A stretch of 30,526 nt of DNA, taken from IMG/VR virus record IMGVR_UViG_3300044845_000167, positions 1 to 30,526 of that record; one strand, written 5' to 3'. The position numbers and the translations under genes are program-made. Source of the stretch: a virus. Numbering within the stretch: the stretch's first letter is position 1; every line of letters begins with the position of its first letter. Shown here one piece after another: positions 6,746 to 13,707 of this stretch. Below the pieces are notes generated by a model that did no database searches, was not told where the DNA came from, and worked only from the letters and a program-made list of their open reading frames with translations.

Positions 6746-6997
6746 ATGATATCCGAAACAATTAACACTGAGATCAATAATCACTGTGGTACAATTCAAT
6801 TGGATTATTACCATAGTCTTGACGCGATGCACATGGCTGAGAAGACATTGTCACCGCGCGTGTGGCTAACATATATCGACAATCTAAATGCAGTTGTTGG
6901 TGATTATGAAAGACCTAAAGGTGTTCAACATTCCGAATCATATCAAAAGGCACATGCATTCTACAAAACAATAACAGAATATGGCAAATCTCTTTAA
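6746..6997 (+). CDS. Small hypothetical protein (83 aa)
   Basis: The ATG follows the previous stop in TAATATG. The sequence is helical with many Tyr and His (LDYYHSLDAMHMAEKTLSP). The 3' end overlaps the start of the next, much larger gene by 17 nt, so initiation there must happen before this gene is finished. No family recognised. Confidence 0.6.
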   Translation: MISETINTEINNHCGTIQLDYYHSLDAMHMAEKTLSPRVWLTYIDNLNAVVGDYERPKGVQHSESYQKAHAFYKTITEYGKSL

Positions 6998-8210
6998 CAA
7001 GTCAGGTAAGGTTCATGCACCTGACTTTAAGTACACCGGCGAAGAACCCGATTGGCACAATTGGGAAAAGTGGACAGTAGAAAAGTTCTACCAAGTTCAA
7101 AGCAAAGCTTTACGTTTTTACAATTACTATCTTGATAGCAATGCATTTAAGCCTATCGTTTTGTCATGGATGAAGAAGAATGGATATACCAAAGATGAGA
7201 TGTCTCTAATTAAAGATTCAGCTCCATGGTATCTTCCGACAACAGTAGGTAAGCTTATTCGTATGATGGACGTGGGTATGCCAAGTATTCACCCGCAGGC
7301 TGAAGAATACTTTGAAGGTCTGTTGAGATATGACGAAGACGTACCGTTAAAGCCAAAGGATTCTATCGAAGCGGTAGATAGTTATATACGAAAAGCTCTT
7401 AAGACGATTAACGCTGACACACAAACTCCAGCGGTCGCACTGATAAAACAGGACGAAAAAAAGAAGATCACGCCACTGGATCGCATTCGTGAACGTGTTC
7501 AAAAAGATATTTTAATTTATTTAGATGAACTGAATGATAGCTGGACCGATACTTCAAAAGCGGTTGCATCTCTTAACTTAGGTAATATGTTAAGAGATCA
7601 TAAGATCCCTGCGCAAGGTCTAGGCGACATCATCAAATGGATTGAGCGCAACCTCGAAGAATATCGAGGCGCATACGAAAAGACTGATCCCCAATTGGTT
7701 GAAGGATATTCATACATGTCTAAGCCAAACCTACGTAAGATCGTTTCGATATTAGAGACTTTTAAAGCTGACGTTGAATCGCATGGCAAGATCAAAAATG
7801 CAATGCGTAAGCCGCGAACTAAGAAGCCTAAGGCTGCCGATAAGCAAGTGCAACGTCTTAAGTATCAGTCTAACTCCGCAGAATATGCACTTGAGAGTGT
7901 TTCACCGTCGCGTATCCCATACGCCCAACGTCTATACATATTCAATACCAAGACTCGACAAATTGGTGTTTACTATGCAAGCGGTAACAATGGATTTGAA
8001 GTTAAAGGTACATCACTTAAAGGATTTGATGATGCGCTTAGCTTCCATGCCACATTGCGCAAGCCAAAGGATATTCTTACTGGTGTACTATCGTCGACTC
8101 TGAAGAAGCTTGATAAAATCTTTGATGGAGTTAAGATCACTAAGAAGAAAGCTAATGGCCGTCTAAACGAACACACTATTATTCTCAAAGTACTTGAACA
8201 TCGACCATGA
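6981..8210 (+). CDS. Conserved T4-like phage protein of unknown function (409 aa)
   Basis: Large soluble protein directly upstream of gp33, gp59 and gp32. The N-terminal third is helical and aromatic-rich (WHNWEKWTVEKFYQVQSKALRFYNYYL). A Lys/Arg-rich linker lies at about 270-295 (MRKPRTKKPKAADKQ), followed by a compact C-terminal domain with RLYIFNTKTRQIGVYYAS and VKGTSLKGFDDA. I recall similar C-terminal domains in hypothetical proteins next to gp33 in marine T4-like phages; this needs a profile search. The basic linker suggests nucleic-acid contact. Given its neighbours, a role in replication or late transcription is plausible but unproven. Overlaps gp33 by 4 nt. Confidence 0.75.
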   Translation: MANLFNKSGKVHAPDFKYTGEEPDWHNWEKWTVEKFYQVQSKALRFYNYYLDSNAFKPIVLSWMKKNGYTKDEMSLIKDSAPWYLPTTVGKLIRMMDVGMPSIHPQAEEYFEGLLRYDEDVPLKPKDSIEAVDSYIRKALKTINADTQTPAVALIKQDEKKKITPLDRIRERVQKDILIYLDELNDSWTDTSKAVASLNLGNMLRDHKIPAQGLGDIIKWIERNLEEYRGAYEKTDPQLVEGYSYMSKPNLRKIVSILETFKADVESHGKIKNAMRKPRTKKPKAADKQVQRLKYQSNSAEYALESVSPSRIPYAQRLYIFNTKTRQIGVYYASGNNGFEVKGTSLKGFDDALSFHATLRKPKDILTGVLSSTLKKLDKIFDGVKITKKKANGRLNEHTIILKVLEHRP

Positions 8211-8455
8211 CAGATATTACTCCTGAAACAATCATTCCTATCCTAACTAAAGCAGATCTAATTTCTCAGGCTGAGGCATTAGTTCGTACTGAAAGTATGG
8301 GTTATGCTGAAGCAATCATTCACGTGTGTGATATGAAAGGTATTGACCCTGAGGACATCGCTAAGCTTGTTGGCGGAAGTCTTAAAGAAAAGCTTAAAGC
8401 TGAAGCACAACGAAACAACCTATTACCAAAACCAAATAGCCTGTTCGGTCTATGA
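8207..8455 (+). CDS. 33: Late-transcription coactivator (gp33-like)
   Basis: 82 residues, shorter than T4 gp33 (about 112). gp33 links the DNA sliding clamp to RNA polymerase carrying the late sigma-like factor gp55, activating TATAAATA promoters. The segment GYAEAIIHVCDMKGIDPEDIAKLV then LKEKLKAEAQRNNLLP matches the helical polymerase-binding core of phage late-transcription coactivators. The C-terminus NSLFGL is a hydrophobic tail suited to sliding-clamp binding. It sits next to gp59 and gp32, as in T4. ATGA overlaps on both sides couple it to its neighbours. Confidence 0.85.
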   Translation: MTDITPETIIPILTKADLISQAEALVRTESMGYAEAIIHVCDMKGIDPEDIAKLVGGSLKEKLKAEAQRNNLLPKPNSLFGL

Positions 8456-9087
8456 TTAGTGTTTCAGATGAAACAACTATAACCCCATTTGACGCTTGGA
8501 GTATATACACTGCGCTGTCATTGCATTTCCGTAAGGACAGCGGCTATGACGCATTTCGTTTTAACTTTAAAGGTCCGCGCTGCAAGCGTGAAACATTTAT
8601 GGCGTATCGGCAGCGCTATGCATTTGAGAAAATAGCACGTGCATATCCGAATAAGAACTCTACAATCGAATACTTCCTTGCAAACCTGCTAGACGGGAAT
8701 ACTTGGATTGGTTCAATGAATGACGATTCTTATGCAGGATGGCAAGGCCGCGTTCAACGAATGGACTATGACTTCCGTTCTGCAATGTCAGACTTGTCTA
8801 ACAATGCAAGTTCATTTGACTCTATCATCAAGCCGTCTTCACGTGAAGACATGCCGCCGATTTACCAGGCATACACTCGAGGAAAACTTCCAATCGAGAC
8901 GTTAGTAATCCTCGACACATTGGTGAACTACACGTCGAGTATAAATAAGTTTGTGAGCGACCCGCTAGAGATTGTCTCTGACATTACCTACCGTGTCTCT
9001 CGCTACAAGCCCTTCTTAAGATCGAAAATTGATGTTTCGAAGGCAAAACAAAATGTACTAAATTCGTTTACATATGTAAACAAATAG
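8452..9087 (+). CDS. 59: Replicative helicase loader (gp59-like)
   Basis: 211 residues, close to T4 gp59 (217). gp59 recognises forked DNA and loads the gp41 helicase onto gp32-coated single strands. The N-terminus (PFDAWSIYTALSLHFRKDSGY then FRFNFKGPR...Y-x-x-R-x-RYAFEKIAR) and the segment IEYFLANLLDGNTWIGSM align by eye with the T4 protein. The central ...TLVILDTLVNY matches the T4 FETFILLDSFLN region. It overlaps gp33 by 4 nt. The last codons also carry the -35 region and palindrome of the gp32 promoter. Helical and basic throughout, as expected. Confidence 0.9.
   Translation: MISVSDETTITPFDAWSIYTALSLHFRKDSGYDAFRFNFKGPRCKRETFMAYRQRYAFEKIARAYPNKNSTIEYFLANLLDGNTWIGSMNDDSYAGWQGRVQRMDYDFRSAMSDLSNNASSFDSIIKPSSREDMPPIYQAYTRGKLPIETLVILDTLVNYTSSINKFVSDPLEIVSDITYRVSRYKPFLRSKIDVSKAKQNVLNSFTYVNK
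9066..9081. promoter_or_regulatory. 16-bp perfect palindrome over the gp32 -35 box
   Basis: GTTTACATATGTAAAC equals its own reverse complement. It contains the -35 box (9067-9072) and lies inside the last codons of gp59. The other three promoters of the class share TTTACAT but not the palindrome. It could be an operator for a dimeric repressor; this is inference. Confidence 0.45.
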
Positions 9088-9095
9088 TATATAAT
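9067..9095 (+). promoter_or_regulatory. Early-type promoter of gene 32
   Basis: TTTACA (9067-9072), 17-bp spacer, TATAAT (9090-9095). The -10 box starts 3 nt after the gp59 stop. The predicted start near 9102 gives a leader of roughly 37 nt. Confidence 0.8.
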
Positions 9096-9101
9096 AACCA
9101 T

Positions 9102-9138
9102 ACAACGCAATACAACAACAACAACAATACAAAAACAT
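9102..9138 (+). promoter_or_regulatory. Unstructured CAA-rich leader of gene 32
   Basis: Almost only A, C and T with tandem CAA triplets and no Shine-Dalgarno sequence before the ATG at 9139. It should be single-stranded, the state gp32 binds cooperatively in T4, where it represses its own translation. A translation enhancer role is the alternative. Confidence 0.5.
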
Positions 9139-10080
9139 ATGTCGTTTGATAAACTGAAACAAAATCGTGCAGCCGCAATCTCAAAACTCGTGAATGCTGC
9201 TGAAAAGACAGGCGGAACTAAAACCTATGGCGATGATCGTCTGTGGGCACCAACCGTCGATAAGACTGGTAACGGGTATGCTATTATCCGTTTCCTCCCT
9301 GCTAAGGAAGGTGAAGATCTTCCATGGGTTCGCTATTGGGATCATGGATTCAAGGGACCAACTGGTCGTTGGTACATTGAGAACAGCTTGACCAGCATCG
9401 GTCAGACTGACCCAGTTTCTGAACTCAACTCTGTTCTTTGGAACAGCGGTAATGAAAAAGACAAGGAAGTTGCACGCGATCGTAAGCGTCGTCTGCATTA
9501 CGTTTCTAACATCCTGGTTGTTAGCGATCCTGCTAATCCAGCAAATGAAGGAAAGGTATTTATCTTCAAATATGGTAAGAAGATCTTTGACAAGATCAAT
9601 GATCTGATGCAACCGCAATTCCAGGACGAGACGCCGGTCAATCCGTTCGACTTCTGGGGTGGCGCAAGCTTCCGCTTGAAGATTCGCAACTTCGAAGGAT
9701 ATCGTAACTATGATAAGAGCGAGTTTGATAAACCAACCGAACTCTTTGGCGGTGACGATGCACGTCTTGAGGAAATCTATGGCCAGCTCCATAGCCTATC
9801 CGACTTCGTCGATCCGAAGAGCTACAAGTCCTACACTGAACTCAAGAAGAAGCTCATCGAGGTTCTTGGCGAAGAAGCAGTTAATGGATCAGCCTCAACT
9901 GCACATACTGCAGTTGCTGAAGTTAATGTTGGTCGTGCCGTTGAAGCACAAGCAGCACCAGCAGCTGGTAGCTCATATGACGATGTCAATGATGACATTC
10001 CATTCACGTCTGACGGCGGTACATCATCCGAAGGAGACGATGATGACATCAGCTACTTTGCTAAGCTTGCACGTGGTTAA
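9139..10080 (+). CDS. 32: Single-stranded DNA-binding protein (gp32-like)
   Basis: 313 residues, near T4 gp32 (301). It coats single-stranded DNA and organises replication and recombination. The N-terminal basic segment (residues 1-20, cooperativity domain) is followed by the OB core, with GYAIIRFLP, DHGFKGPTGRWYIE and NILVVSDPANPANEGKVFIFKYGKKIFDKI matching T4 gp32 closely. The acidic C-terminus (DDVNDDIPF, EGDDDDISYF) is the protein-interaction tail. Odd point: there is no cysteine in the protein. The T4 zinc ligands around CPVC are replaced (DPVS), although the His of DHGFK is kept. Has its own promoter and CAA-rich leader; a likely terminator follows. Confidence 0.95.
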   Translation: MSFDKLKQNRAAAISKLVNAAEKTGGTKTYGDDRLWAPTVDKTGNGYAIIRFLPAKEGEDLPWVRYWDHGFKGPTGRWYIENSLTSIGQTDPVSELNSVLWNSGNEKDKEVARDRKRRLHYVSNILVVSDPANPANEGKVFIFKYGKKIFDKINDLMQPQFQDETPVNPFDFWGGASFRLKIRNFEGYRNYDKSEFDKPTELFGGDDARLEEIYGQLHSLSDFVDPKSYKSYTELKKKLIEVLGEEAVNGSASTAHTAVAEVNVGRAVEAQAAPAAGSSYDDVNDDIPFTSDGGTSSEGDDDDISYFAKLARG

Positions 10081-10092
10081 TACCGCATCTGC

Positions 10093-12243
10093 TTAGTAAG
10101 CATATAACCCCATGGCGCTGCCGGTCAGAATTGGACCAGCGGCGCCATTTAAGTTTTGATTGACGTTGCTGTTCGAGACATTGTGTACGTCTCCTCCACG
10201 GCTGACATTGTTGACAACCATCATTCCACCACCTGAATTACCTGGACTATTGATTGCTGATACGGTATCAGCTGGAGATGGAGTTACTGTGCTGAGCCCG
10301 TTAGATGCGGCCGCAGCAGGCGAATTGGATGCAATGATTTGAATCGGAGTTTTGAAGTCCTTAAGTTCCTCAATCTTATCCCAAGGGAAGCTACCAAATG
10401 AAGCCCAATCAGTATTCAAATCAGATATGTACTTCATTCCTTCGCCCATAGCCTTGATAGACTGACCAATACCAATTAGATTATATCCTTCCTTTGACAG
10501 CTTCATCAGCTTTTCAAGCGGACTATCTGCTCCAAATGATAGAAGCTTGCCGATAAAATTACCTAAGCCAGCTGCTGCTTCACCAACACCAAACCCAGCA
10601 ATTGCTGCTCCTATTGCAGCAATACCTCCGGCGATACCAAATAACATTCCCCCGTCAAGCTTAGAAATTCTTTCACTAAATGAATCGAAGAATTCTCCAA
10701 TTTTGTTATCATCTCCTATTGCTAATTTCAATAGAGTCAATCCAGCTGATAGAGGTAGCATCGCTGCGCCTGCCAGAGTCATTCCAGGAGCTGCCAGTAA
10801 TAGGAGCAGCGATGCTTTAGCCAAAGATGCTGCTACACCGGTTAGACCTTCAAATGCTTTCATGTCAACCTTACTTAGAACATTTAGTCCATAAGCCAAA
10901 GGTATCAATGCAGCACCAAGTGCAGCAATTGCAAGTACTCCTGCTGCAAACAATGCGGCTTGTGGTCCCATTAACAATGCGCCTAATCCAGCAGCGGCTA
11001 ACGTTAGGCCAACTAATGCAACAGCAGCTATACCTAAAGATTTCCATGAGACATCTTTTAGAAGGTTAAGACCAAATGCTAATGGAATTAGCGAAGCTCC
11101 AAGTAATCCTATAGCCAATGCTCCTTTTGCGATCGTTGCCATTGACTTCCCTAAGAAAGTGCCAAGCAATGCTAGTCCGCCAAGTGCAACTGTCGCCTTA
11201 CCTAAATCTTCCCACTTAACAGATTCAAATGTACGAAGCGCAATTGCAGTTACTGCCAAAGCTGCACCCATTGCAGCAATTCCTAATGCACTCTTTAGCA
11301 ATGACCCCTGTATTTTTGATAAACCGTATGTTGCTGCAACAATTCCACCAATCACAAGACCGGCCTTACCTAAATCTTCCCACTTAACTTCTGAGAATGT
11401 CTTAAGAGATTTTCCAAGAACAAACAGTCCACCGGCAAATAGGATAAAGCCTCCTCCTACTTTTAGAATAGTGTTACCAAGTTTTGTTAGAGATGATACA
11501 TCAGCCTTACCAAGTTTAGTAACACCCTTTGAGATATTATCGGCGGATTTTACAAAATTACCAACTGTTGTATTATTGATTGCATCGATGAAATCCGTTA
11601 GTGGCTTTCTTATGAAGATTAAAGCCAATCCAAATTTCAGCATTGGACCCGCCTCTACCTTATTGAAATCAGAAAATGCTTCAGCTAATGCAGACAGCTT
11701 TTTAACACTGGCATCACTCAATTTACTTAGAGTTTCAACAAAACTTTTTATGCTTCCCCCTAGTAGACGTGATGCTACTCCAGCTTTAATTACTCCGCTA
11801 ACTCTGATCTTTGCAAATTCAGATATTGCCTTTGATGCTTCTGAGAATGTCTTTAGTTTTTCGAGTGATACATCATTGATATCTGACAATTCCGTAATCA
11901 AATTGCGCATGCCCTTTGCATATGCCTTAACTACTTTTGGGAAAACGCCAAAAGTAATTGACTTAACAATATCACTAGCTGAAGGTATGATTGACTGACT
12001 GCTATTGCCACCACCAGGCGCCCCTCCTTTGTTTTTTGCCAGAGTGTCAATTCCTTTGACCATGATACCCATTAGTTTGGATATTTCCTCAAGGAAAAGC
12101 TCAGACATAATCGATGAGTCCCTTAAAGGAGTCAGCGTATTGCCTACTTCATATGTGACTAGCTCGACAGCTGCAGCAATGTCAGTTTGATTACTGAACA
12201 TTTGCTGCAGGATGTTGGTCATTTCCTGGGATGTTTCTGGCAT
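10093..12243 (-). CDS. 29: Tail tape measure protein (gp29-like)
   Basis: 716 residues, longer than T4 gp29 (about 590). It sets tail-tube length and scaffolds tube assembly. The N-terminus is polar and helical. The central part (about 250-520) is extremely hydrophobic, rich in Ala, Gly and Leu, with amphipathic or membrane-like helices, as in other tape measures. A unit beginning VKWEDLGKA recurs at about 286, 342 and 398 (period 56) and degenerates near 459. The C-terminus is Gly/Asn/Ser-rich. It is last in the minus-strand operon, directly after the gp26 frameshift region, the classic place for a tape measure. The ATG lies 3 nt after the stop of the frameshift extension. No Shine-Dalgarno sequence is obvious. 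Confidence 0.9.
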   Translation of the reverse strand: MPETSQEMTNILQQMFSNQTDIAAAVELVTYEVGNTLTPLRDSSIMSELFLEEISKLMGIMVKGIDTLAKNKGGAPGGGNSSQSIIPSASDIVKSITFGVFPKVVKAYAKGMRNLITELSDINDVSLEKLKTFSEASKAISEFAKIRVSGVIKAGVASRLLGGSIKSFVETLSKLSDASVKKLSALAEAFSDFNKVEAGPMLKFGLALIFIRKPLTDFIDAINNTTVGNFVKSADNISKGVTKLGKADVSSLTKLGNTILKVGGGFILFAGGLFVLGKSLKTFSEVKWEDLGKAGLVIGGIVAATYGLSKIQGSLLKSALGIAAMGAALAVTAIALRTFESVKWEDLGKATVALGGLALLGTFLGKSMATIAKGALAIGLLGASLIPLAFGLNLLKDVSWKSLGIAAVALVGLTLAAAGLGALLMGPQAALFAAGVLAIAALGAALIPLAYGLNVLSKVDMKAFEGLTGVAASLAKASLLLLLAAPGMTLAGAAMLPLSAGLTLLKLAIGDDNKIGEFFDSFSERISKLDGGMLFGIAGGIAAIGAAIAGFGVGEAAAGLGNFIGKLLSFGADSPLEKLMKLSKEGYNLIGIGQSIKAMGEGMKYISDLNTDWASFGSFPWDKIEELKDFKTPIQIIASNSPAAAASNGLSTVTPSPADTVSAINSPGNSGGGMMVVNNVSRGGDVHNVSNSNVNQNLNGAAGPILTGSAMGLYAY
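10112..10148 (+). terminator. Rho-independent terminator of gene 32, inside the opposing tape-measure gene
   Basis: Arms 10112-10126 and 10134-10148 pair over 15 positions with one G-U and one C-A mismatch; the loop is 7 nt. A T-rich run (TTTAAGTTTTG) follows on the + strand, none on the - strand. It begins 32 nt past the gp32 stop. Confidence 0.6.
11195..11388. repeat. 168-bp period repeat in the tape measure gene
   Basis: An exact 26-bp direct repeat occurs at 11195-11220 and 11363-11388, offset 168 bp, which is 56 codons. It encodes the VKWEDLGKA unit. A third, diverged copy ends at 11052. Exact DNA identity suggests recent duplication or strong codon constraint. Confidence 0.85.
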
Positions 12244-12246
12244 ATA

Positions 12247-12438
12247 TTAAAGGTGGTTTTGTTTGTTATTTCGTTCTTGGTTTTCTTTCTTAATTTGGTC
12301 AGCTAATAACGAAATGTAAATTTCTCTCTCCCATGGTAGCATATCTTCAATTTCTGATATGCTATACTTATGATGATACATAAGTGCAAAGTTAGTCTTG
12401 TACAGATTAACCAATGACTCATGGGAGAGACTTATGAG
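12247..12438 (-). CDS. -1 frameshift extension of gp26 (tail assembly chaperone-like)
   Basis: In the -1 frame relative to gp26, the reading frame continues from the slippery site for 63 residues to a TAA at 12247-12249, just before the tape-measure ATG. The product (…LYKTNFALMYHHKYSISEIEDMLPWERE…) looks conserved: aromatic helix, then the IEDMLPWEREIY motif and a charged tail. There is no good start of its own; an internal ATG would give only 44 residues and lose the first helix. Expression as a fusion of about 297 residues is the simplest reading. By analogy with lambda G/GT, the long form may hold the tape measure during tube assembly. Confidence 0.7.
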   Translation of the reverse strand, partial: LISLSHESLVNLYKTNFALMYHHKYSISEIEDMLPWEREIYISLLADQIKKENQERNNKQNHL

Positions 12439-13139
12439 AAAAAAGATCTTATGCCGCTAAGAGACTGTTCATTTTCACATGAACATTTGCTGCATTTGAA
12501 TTTGATTGTATGTTCAACCTTTGGAAGGTTAGTGATGAATGCCTCAATCTTTTGCATCTGTAAACGCGCTAGAGAATTAACAAAGGTCTCCATATCAGAT
12601 CGACTGTAACTTGTTTTTGGATAAACTTTGTTTTCATCATAGATGCTATCAATACATGCAATAACAGATTCAGTCATTTGATCAGCAGTTGACATGTCCT
12701 TCTTAGATGCAATTTTACTCATGTCCTTGACACTCATCGGTTTCATGTTTACTCCAACAGTATCGGTAAGTTGAACGCGACCATCTGGAGCTGAACCCAT
12801 AACTTTGATTTCATCAAGATTAATGTCAATCTCGTTTTGAGAATCACATTCTGTACATTTAAGTCCAACCGTTGAAATTTCACCAACACTCTTTGAGCGT
12901 AACTTAATGAAAAGGTATTCAAGATCATACGATGTAAGATTATCAACATCGACTTTATTGTATGTACACGCACGAATGACATCTTTAATGGCATTCATAA
13001 TTTGCCCTTGGTCTTGACTTTCTTGAGCAATAAGCAATACCTTTTCTTCTTTAACTAAGAATGGGCGATATTCGGCGGCTGTACCAGTTGAAGGAATTTC
13101 AATGGTGTACTTAGGAGATGCAATAATTGGTAAACTCAT
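12432..13139 (-). CDS. 26: Baseplate hub assembly protein (gp26-like)
   Basis: 235 residues. The N-terminal part (YRPFLVKEEKVLLIAQES) is the most typical segment of the T4 gp26-type baseplate family; T4 gp26 is about 208 residues. Two CxxC pairs, C95/C98 and C216/C219 (plus C221), probably bind one zinc and frame a helical middle. It acts in assembly of the central baseplate hub. The short form ends RSFFS; the last codons contain the slippery TTTTTTC. It lies upstream of the tape measure as the assembly-chaperone genes do in other tailed phages. Whether it matches T4 gp26 or gp51 more closely needs a profile search. Confidence 0.8.
   Translation of the reverse strand: MSLPIIASPKYTIEIPSTGTAAEYRPFLVKEEKVLLIAQESQDQGQIMNAIKDVIRACTYNKVDVDNLTSYDLEYLFIKLRSKSVGEISTVGLKCTECDSQNEIDINLDEIKVMGSAPDGRVQLTDTVGVNMKPMSVKDMSKIASKKDMSTADQMTESVIACIDSIYDENKVYPKTSYSRSDMETFVNSLARLQMQKIEAFITNLPKVEHTIKFKCSKCSCENEQSLSGIRSFFS
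12438..12444 (-). other. Programmed -1 frameshift site TTTTTTC
   Basis: The heptamer reads T TTT TTC in the gp26 frame, a canonical X_XXY_YYZ slippery site, two codons before the gp26 stop. A -1 slip lets both tRNAs re-pair on TTT. No strong downstream stem is visible; a 5-bp CTCAT/ATGAG pairing is the best found. Confidence 0.7.
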
Positions 13140-13154
13140 AAATCTATATATTCA

Positions 13155-13706
13155 TTAATTTGGAATTGGCTCAACTTGAAAGCGATTAAAGGTTAGAGTG
13201 CAACTGAAACGAGATATTGCTGATTCGGCACTGTTGTCTAAGAACAATCCTTTGGACGCAAGTGGATATGCTCCCAGCAGTTTTACTCCATACTTAATGT
13301 TGTCATTTTCATCAAGCTGCCAAATGATGATGTCTCTTTTATATGCTTCATCATATTCAGCTAGGTAACTGCTTTGGTTGATAATGATTGCAGACCATGC
13401 ATCAATGATCTTCTTTGGCATGAAATCGTTTGTTAAGTTAAACACGATTTCGATATCATCTTCATCATAACCAATTGGAACCTTAATTGAATGATTCCAA
13501 ATTGCATACTCAAACGTATTGATGGCTCGGCCTGGAATACTGATGTTATCAACTAAGAAGTTTAAATCTTTAATTGTGCTTACGTCTAAACCTGGTATGG
13601 TCACAGGACCTGCTAGTAGTCCAGTGAAGTCGACTTTGAATCGGTTAGGCCGTGCTAATCCGCCGCGTTTACTAATTACTCCTTTTATGTCGTTGATTGT
13701 TGCCAT
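13155..13706 (-). CDS. Tail-tube-fold protein (gp54/gp19-like)
   Basis: 183 residues with the layout of T4-like tube proteins: an N-terminal KRGGLARPNRFKVDF segment, then the loop and strands VDNISIPGRAINTFEYAIWNHSIKVPIGY, the DIEIVFNLTNDFMPKKIIDAW core and a final sheet ending LTFNRFQVEP. Such proteins form the tail tube (gp19) or its baseplate initiator (gp54). No sheath gene is nearby and the neighbours are hub and tape-measure genes, so a gp54-like initiator is favoured. The start codon follows the upstream gene's stop in TAATATG. Confidence 0.7.
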   Translation of the reverse strand: MATINDIKGVISKRGGLARPNRFKVDFTGLLAGPVTIPGLDVSTIKDLNFLVDNISIPGRAINTFEYAIWNHSIKVPIGYDEDDIEIVFNLTNDFMPKKIIDAWSAIIINQSSYLAEYDEAYKRDIIIWQLDENDNIKYGVKLLGAYPLASKGLFLDNSAESAISRFSCTLTFNRFQVEPIPN

Positions 13707-13707
13707 A

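Noticed and set aside
8940-8947. TATAAATA inside gp59
   Set aside because: Exact late consensus, but in the middle of a coding region, about 190 nt before the next start. Probably chance, though a late gp32 transcript cannot be ruled out.
9181-9792. 203-residue open frame on the - strand opposite gp32
   Set aside because: gp32 on the + strand is certain, and the antisense product has no recognisable domain.
10090-10102. TGCTT-AGT-AAGCA hairpin between the convergent genes
   Set aside because: Only 5 bp with no T-run on either side; the larger stem at 10112-10148 is a better terminator.
11159-11998. 279-residue open frame on the + strand opposite the tape measure
   Set aside because: Rich in Pro, Ser and Ala as expected from reading the antisense of an Ala/Gly/Leu-rich gene; no start context and no family. 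The minus-strand tape measure explains the region.
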